DNA from: Curvibacter gracilis ATCC BAA-807 | GTDB lineage: Bacteria > Pseudomonadota > Gammaproteobacteria > Burkholderiales > Burkholderiaceae_C | Assembly (NCBI RefSeq): GCF_000518645.1 | Contig: NZ_KI912467.1 | Span: 312,609 to 376,608, forward strand | Length of the DNA: 64,000 bases | Direction of reading: 5' to 3' | In this document: positions 60,861 through 64,000 of the stretch, one piece after another | Numbering within the stretch: position 1 is the stretch's first letter | Layout: each line of letters starts with the position of its first letter | Notes under the pieces: model-generated | Databases searched by the model: none | Seen by the model: the letters and a program-made list of their open reading frames with translations, nothing else | Told to the model about the DNA's origin: nothing | Program-made: the position numbers and the translations under genes

Positions 60861-61541
60861 ATGGACCTCGCCGCCCTGGACAACCCCTTCTGGCACAGCC
60901 TGAACGGGCCCCACGCGGCCTGGTCGCTGGGCGACGCCCAGGCCCGGCGCTACGCCCCGGACTTCACCCCGCTGCTAGGCTTTGCCCAGCCGGATGCCCC
61001 GGATTTCTCGGCCCTCACGCCCTTGTGCGAGGCCGGCGAACGCTTTTATGCCAAGGCCTGGGCGGGCGAGGCACCCCCCGGCTGGCAGGTGCACATCGAG
61101 GCCCCGGCCTTGCAGATGTTGTGGAGCACCGCAGCACCCTCAAGCTTGCCCCCGGCCCATGCCAGACGACTGGGCCCCTCCGACCAGGCCGCCATCGAGG
61201 CCCTGGTACAAGCCACCCAGCCCGGCCCCTTTGGCCCGCGCACGCGCGAGATGGGCGACTACTGGGGGGTGTTTGAAGAAGATCGGTTGATCGCCATGAC
61301 CGGCGAGCGCCTGCACCTGGGCCAGCTGCGCGAGGTCAGCGGTGTGTGCTGCCTGCCCGAGACTCAGGGCCGGGGCCTGGCACGGGCGCTGATCGAGACG
61401 GTGGTACAAGCCCAGTTGCAGCGCGGGCAGACCCCGTTTCTGCATGTGATGGCGAGCAACCAGCGCGCGGTGCGCTTGTACGAACACATGGGTTTCAGAA
61501 CCCACCAGAGTTTGCTGTTGCGGGTGGTGGCCAAGACATGA
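60861..61541 (+). CDS. GNAT-family N-acetyltransferase
   Basis: A 226-residue protein. An N-terminal half of about 100 residues carries no clear motif (WSLGDAQARRYAPDF, then a Pro-rich stretch). The GNAT core follows: GVFEEDRLIAMTGERL, VSGVCCLPETQGRGLARALIETVV (acetyl-CoA loop QGRGLA near residue 175), and ASNQRAVRLYEHMGF. The AcCoA-binding motif is complete. The two-part layout matches FR47-like acetyltransferases that acetylate amines or amino acids. It starts 23 nt after the DUF3297 gene. Confidence 0.88.
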   Translation: MDLAALDNPFWHSLNGPHAAWSLGDAQARRYAPDFTPLLGFAQPDAPDFSALTPLCEAGERFYAKAWAGEAPPGWQVHIEAPALQMLWSTAAPSSLPPAHARRLGPSDQAAIEALVQATQPGPFGPRTREMGDYWGVFEEDRLIAMTGERLHLGQLREVSGVCCLPETQGRGLARALIETVVQAQLQRGQTPFLHVMASNQRAVRLYEHMGFRTHQSLLLRVVAKT

Positions 61542-61594
61542 TCCGCGCAACGCGATGAGATTCTCAAAGAGACTGGGGCACCTACCCCTGACTC

Positions 61595-61882
61595 TCAAAG
61601 CGCCAAAGCATCAATCACGGCGTGAGGATTGTGCTCAATCACGTTGAGCAAGACCAAGGACGCACCGTGGGGCCTGCGGTCACCACGCTCCCAGTGACGC
61701 AGTGTGGCAGGGGAAAATCCAAATTGAGCTGCAAATTGCGCCTGCGTCATTCCGACCTTGGCACGCAAGGCCCGCACATCCACGGGACGGGGGCGATGAA
61801 TGCGGACGTCAGGTTGGAGCCCTTCGGCGTGGGCAATGGCTTCTTGCAAGCCTTGCTTGATGCTGTTGAATGCCTTGCTCAT
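61595..61882 (-). CDS. HigA-type antitoxin (XRE helix-turn-helix)
   Basis: A 95-residue antitoxin/regulator. The C-terminal helix-turn-helix is clear: VRALRAKVGMTQAQFAAQFGF with the recognition helix SPATLRHWERG. An N-terminal helical part (SKAFNSIKQGLQEAIAHAEG) would contact the toxin. It is encoded downstream of the toxin with a 4-nt overlap (ATGA), the usual higB-higA order. Together with DNA binding, the pair should repress its own promoter. Confidence 0.88.
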   Translation of the reverse strand: MSKAFNSIKQGLQEAIAHAEGLQPDVRIHRPRPVDVRALRAKVGMTQAQFAAQFGFSPATLRHWERGDRRPHGASLVLLNVIEHNPHAVIDALAL

Positions 61883-62190
61883 GTCTTCCTGGCTTTTGCC
61901 TTCCAGATGTTGACCAGACCCTGAACCATGTCCGCCAACTCATTGCGTTGGGCATGACTGAGATTGCTGCGCTCACCTTTGGCAAACACGGTCAGCAAAT
62001 AAAGCGGCATGAGCTCGTCATGAACATAGTAGATGACCCTCACTCCGCCGCTTTGGCCTCGGCCACCTCGACGCCACCGCAATTTGCGCACCCCGCCTGT
62101 GCCCTCCATCAGATCACCGGCCTTTGGGTGCGATGCCAAATAGTGGATCAGTTCTTGACGCTCGGACAAACCGAGCAACTTGTCTGCCAC
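61879..62190 (-). CDS. HigB/RelE-type toxin
   Basis: mRNA-cutting toxin of about 103 residues. Blocks: LASHPKAGDLMEGTGGVRKLRWRRGGRG, GGVRVIYYVHDE, and LYLLTVFAKGERSNLSHAQRNELADM, which is the HigB2-like pattern. The start is unsettled: GTG 62190 is used, but the frame is open for about 29 further codons upstream and contains LQTIAELPGFIR, which resembles the usual N-terminus of the family; no ATG is present there. If the family start is right, the gene uses a rare start codon or lost its ATG. Confidence 0.82.
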   Translation of the reverse strand: MADKLLGLSERQELIHYLASHPKAGDLMEGTGGVRKLRWRRGGRGQSGGVRVIYYVHDELMPLYLLTVFAKGERSNLSHAQRNELADMVQGLVNIWKAKARKT

Positions 62191-62411
62191 ACGGATAAAG
62201 CCCGGTAGTTCTGCAATGGTTTGGAGGCAGCGAATTCTAATCCATTGGGACAGAAGGTACCTCGAAGGAATCCCCCCCTGTCAGGGTTGAAGGCCCCATT
62301 GACAGCCTCTGCGAGGTGCTCTGAAGGCCAAGGCTTCAGAGCCTACGGAAGTACGCATGGTTGCGGAAAGTGCCATGGACAAACGAGTCAGGAGTCATGA
62401 CCCGTGGTCAC

Positions 62412-62444
62412 GAAAAAAATGGGCATCGCGAACGATGCCCATTT
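62412..62444 (-). terminator. Rho-independent terminator of the etfBA operon
   Basis: Read on the minus strand, a perfect 12-bp stem AAATGGGCATCG / CGATGCCCATTT with a 4-nt loop is followed by a run of T (complement of AAAAAAA at 62413-62419). It lies 33 nt beyond the etfA stop. Confidence 0.88.
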
Positions 62445-62477
62445 GGCTTGTTGTCAGAAAGGGGCTTGCGCCTTAGT

Positions 62478-63410
62478 TCACAGTGCCGCGATCAGCTCAG
62501 GCACGGCCACAAACAGGTCGGCCTCCAGGCCGTAGTCGGCCACGCTGAAGATCGGTGCCTCGGGGTCCTTGTTGATCGCCACGATCACCTTCGAATCCTT
62601 CATGCCCGCCAAGTGCTGGATCGCACCACTGATGCCGCAGGCCACGTACAGGCTGGGCGCCACGATCTTGCCCGTCTGGCCCACCTGCCAGTCGTTGGGC
62701 GCGTAGCCCGCGTCCACCGCCGCACGGCTGGCACCCAGCGCCGCACCCAGCTTGTCGGCCAGGGGGGTCAGCACTTCGTTGAATTTCTCGCTGCTGCCCA
62801 GGGCACGGCCACCCGAGACGATGATCTTGGCCGCCGTCAGCTCGGGGCGGTCGCTCTTGGCGATCTCGCTGCCCACAAACGCGCTCTTGCCGCTGTCGGC
62901 CTGCGCGGCGATGGCTTCGACCGCGGCGCTGCCGCCCGTGGCCGCTGCGGCGTCAAAGCCCGTGGTGCGCACGGTGATCACCTTGGTGGCGTCAGCGCTT
63001 TGCACGGTGGCGATGGCGTTGCCGGCGTAGATCGGGCGCTCAAAGGTGTCGGCGCTGATGACCTTGCTGATTTCGCTGATCTGCGCCACGTCCAGCTTGG
63101 CGGCCACGCGCGGGGCGGCGTTCTTGCCGCCGGCGGTGGCGGGGAACACGATGTGGCTGTAGTTGGCTGCAATGGCCAAGACTTGGGCCGCCACGTTCTC
63201 GGCCAGGCCGTGGGCCAGGGCTTCGCTGTCGGCGTGGATCACTTTGCTCACACCTGCGATCTGGGCGGCTTGGGCAGCAGCAGCACCGGCGTTGTGGCCT
63301 GCGACCAGCACGTGCACGTCGCCACCGGCTTGCAGCGCGGCGGTCACGGTGTTCAGGGTCGCGCCCTTGATGCTTTGGTTGTCGTGTTCGGCAATAACAA
63401 GTGCGGTCAT
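62478..63410 (-). CDS. etfA: Electron transfer flavoprotein alpha subunit
   Basis: FAD-containing subunit of ETF, 310 residues, which receives electrons from acyl-CoA dehydrogenases and passes them to ETF:ubiquinone oxidoreductase. The N-terminal half begins [21 protein letters not shown]. The C-terminal FAD domain has [39 protein letters not shown] and [22 protein letters not shown], all characteristic. It starts 2 nt after etfB. Confidence 0.96.
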   Translation of the reverse strand: MTALVIAEHDNQSIKGATLNTVTAALQAGGDVHVLVAGHNAGAAAAQAAQIAGVSKVIHADSEALAHGLAENVAAQVLAIAANYSHIVFPATAGGKNAAPRVAAKLDVAQISEISKVISADTFERPIYAGNAIATVQSADATKVITVRTTGFDAAAATGGSAAVEAIAAQADSGKSAFVGSEIAKSDRPELTAAKIIVSGGRALGSSEKFNEVLTPLADKLGAALGASRAAVDAGYAPNDWQVGQTGKIVAPSLYVACGISGAIQHLAGMKDSKVIVAINKDPEAPIFSVADYGLEADLFVAVPELIAAL

Positions 63411-63412
63411 GT

Positions 63413-64000
63413 TCAGATCACCTTGGCTTCAGTTTTCAGTTTGTTCACCAGGGTGGCCACATCGGCCACCTTCACGCCAGCGCCACGCTTCGGGGGCTCG
63501 CTGACCTTCAGCGTCTTCAGGCGCGGGGCCACGTCCACACCGAGGTCTTCGGGCTTGACGGTCTCCAGCGGCTTCTTCTTGGCCTTCATGATGTTGGGCA
63601 GCGTCACATAACGCGGCTCGTTCAGGCGCAGGTCGGTGGTGATGACGGCCGGGATGGACAGGCTCAGGGTTTCCAGGCCGCCGTCGATCTCACGCGTGAC
63701 GTTGACCTTGTCACCGGCCACTTCGACCTTGCTGGCGAAGGTGGCCTGGGGCAGGTCGGCCAAGGCGGCCAGCATCTGGCCGGTCTGGTTGGCGTCGTCG
63801 TCAATGGCTTGCTTGCCCAGGATGATCAGGCCCGGTTGCTCCTTGGCCACCAGCGCGTTGAGCAGCTTGGCCACGGCCAGGGGCTGCAGTTCGAGGTCGG
63901 CGGGGGTTTCGACCAGGATGGCCCGGTCCGCACCGATGGCCATGGCCGTGCGCAGGGTCTCCTGGCACTGGGCCACGCCGCAGCTCACCGCGATCACCTC
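63413..64000 (-). CDS. etfB: Electron transfer flavoprotein beta subunit (5' end outside window)
   Basis: Partial AMP-binding ETF subunit; the frame runs off the right end of the window, and about 196 residues are visible. [24 protein letters not shown] (AMP-binding loop region) and [44 protein letters not shown] are the characteristic stretches. The latter holds the 'recognition loop' that docks acyl-CoA dehydrogenases. The visible start (GTG at 63997) is internal; the true N-terminus is beyond 64000. Co-transcribed with etfA. Confidence 0.95.
   Translation of the reverse strand, partial: EVIAVSCGVAQCQETLRTAMAIGADRAILVETPADLELQPLAVAKLLNALVAKEQPGLIILGKQAIDDDANQTGQMLAALADLPQATFASKVEVAGDKVNVTREIDGGLETLSLSIPAVITTDLRLNEPRYVTLPNIMKAKKKPLETVKPEDLGVDVAPRLKTLKVSEPPKRGAGVKVADVATLVNKLKTEAKVI

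Noticed and set aside
1..64000. CRISPR array
   Set aside because: No regularly spaced repeats of 25-40 nt were seen anywhere in the window.

Overview
The window is a high-GC chromosomal segment that looks like a betaproteobacterium of the order Burkholderiales, probably Comamonadaceae. The evidence is five 'Bug'-type periplasmic receptors without transporter genes, DUF3297 and DUF2306 genes, several solitary CoA-pathway operons, and GC-rich codon use almost throughout. The taxonomic call is inference from gene content only.

Layout. 1-2556: the C-terminal part of a sensor histidine kinase, an SRAP-family gene that lacks the family's catalytic Cys2, and dusC. 3112-20007: an accessory block that reads as a defence island. 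A WYL-domain regulator is followed by four consecutive dynamin-like or large GTPase genes (4395-11749) with 20-nt or overlapping junctions. Then come a separate, A+T-rich membrane GTPase (12063-13190), a small zinc-ribbon gene, and a complete convergent type I restriction-modification operon hsdR-hsdM-hsdS. 20106-21667: toxin-antitoxin debris: a ParD-like antitoxin next to a decayed ParE/RelE toxin, and an orphan XRE antitoxin.

21840-43032: a large CoA-thioester catabolic cluster on the minus strand. It has three AMP-forming acyl-CoA ligases, two acyl-CoA dehydrogenases, a PaaG/crotonase protein, two MaoC/hotdog hydratases, two SDRs, one canonical SCP2-type thiolase, one DUF35-thiolase fusion that has lost the thiolase cysteines, a thioesterase, an MDR alcohol dehydrogenase, three Bug receptors and an orphan ABC-type binding protein. 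A DUF2306 membrane gene splits it into two transcription units, and a nitroreductase lies at its right edge. The set fits activation and side-chain or ring beta-oxidation of a carboxylic acid, with an aldolase-type cleavage step. The substrate cannot be read from the sequence.

43293-49542: a NylB-like serine hydrolase, a frameshifted lipoprotein alpha/beta hydrolase, an AraC regulator, a fifth Bug receptor and a CaiB/AMACR-type protein. 49768-64000: mostly housekeeping and mixed genes: a diguanylate cyclase, cobT, a SNF2-family ATPase, an Rpn-type nuclease, a lipoprotein glycerophosphodiesterase with a likely Pho box, a further acyl-CoA ligase, a divergent MurA paralogue, a DUF3297 protein, a GNAT acetyltransferase, a HigBA-type module, and etfA with part of etfB. 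The ETF genes would accept electrons from the acyl-CoA dehydrogenases of the catabolic cluster.

The strongest candidate for an undescribed system is the regulator plus four-GTPase operon at 3112-11749. It resembles bacterial dynamin operons of the LeoABC/Eleos kind in concept, but it has four GTPases, one of them with a long N-terminal coiled coil.
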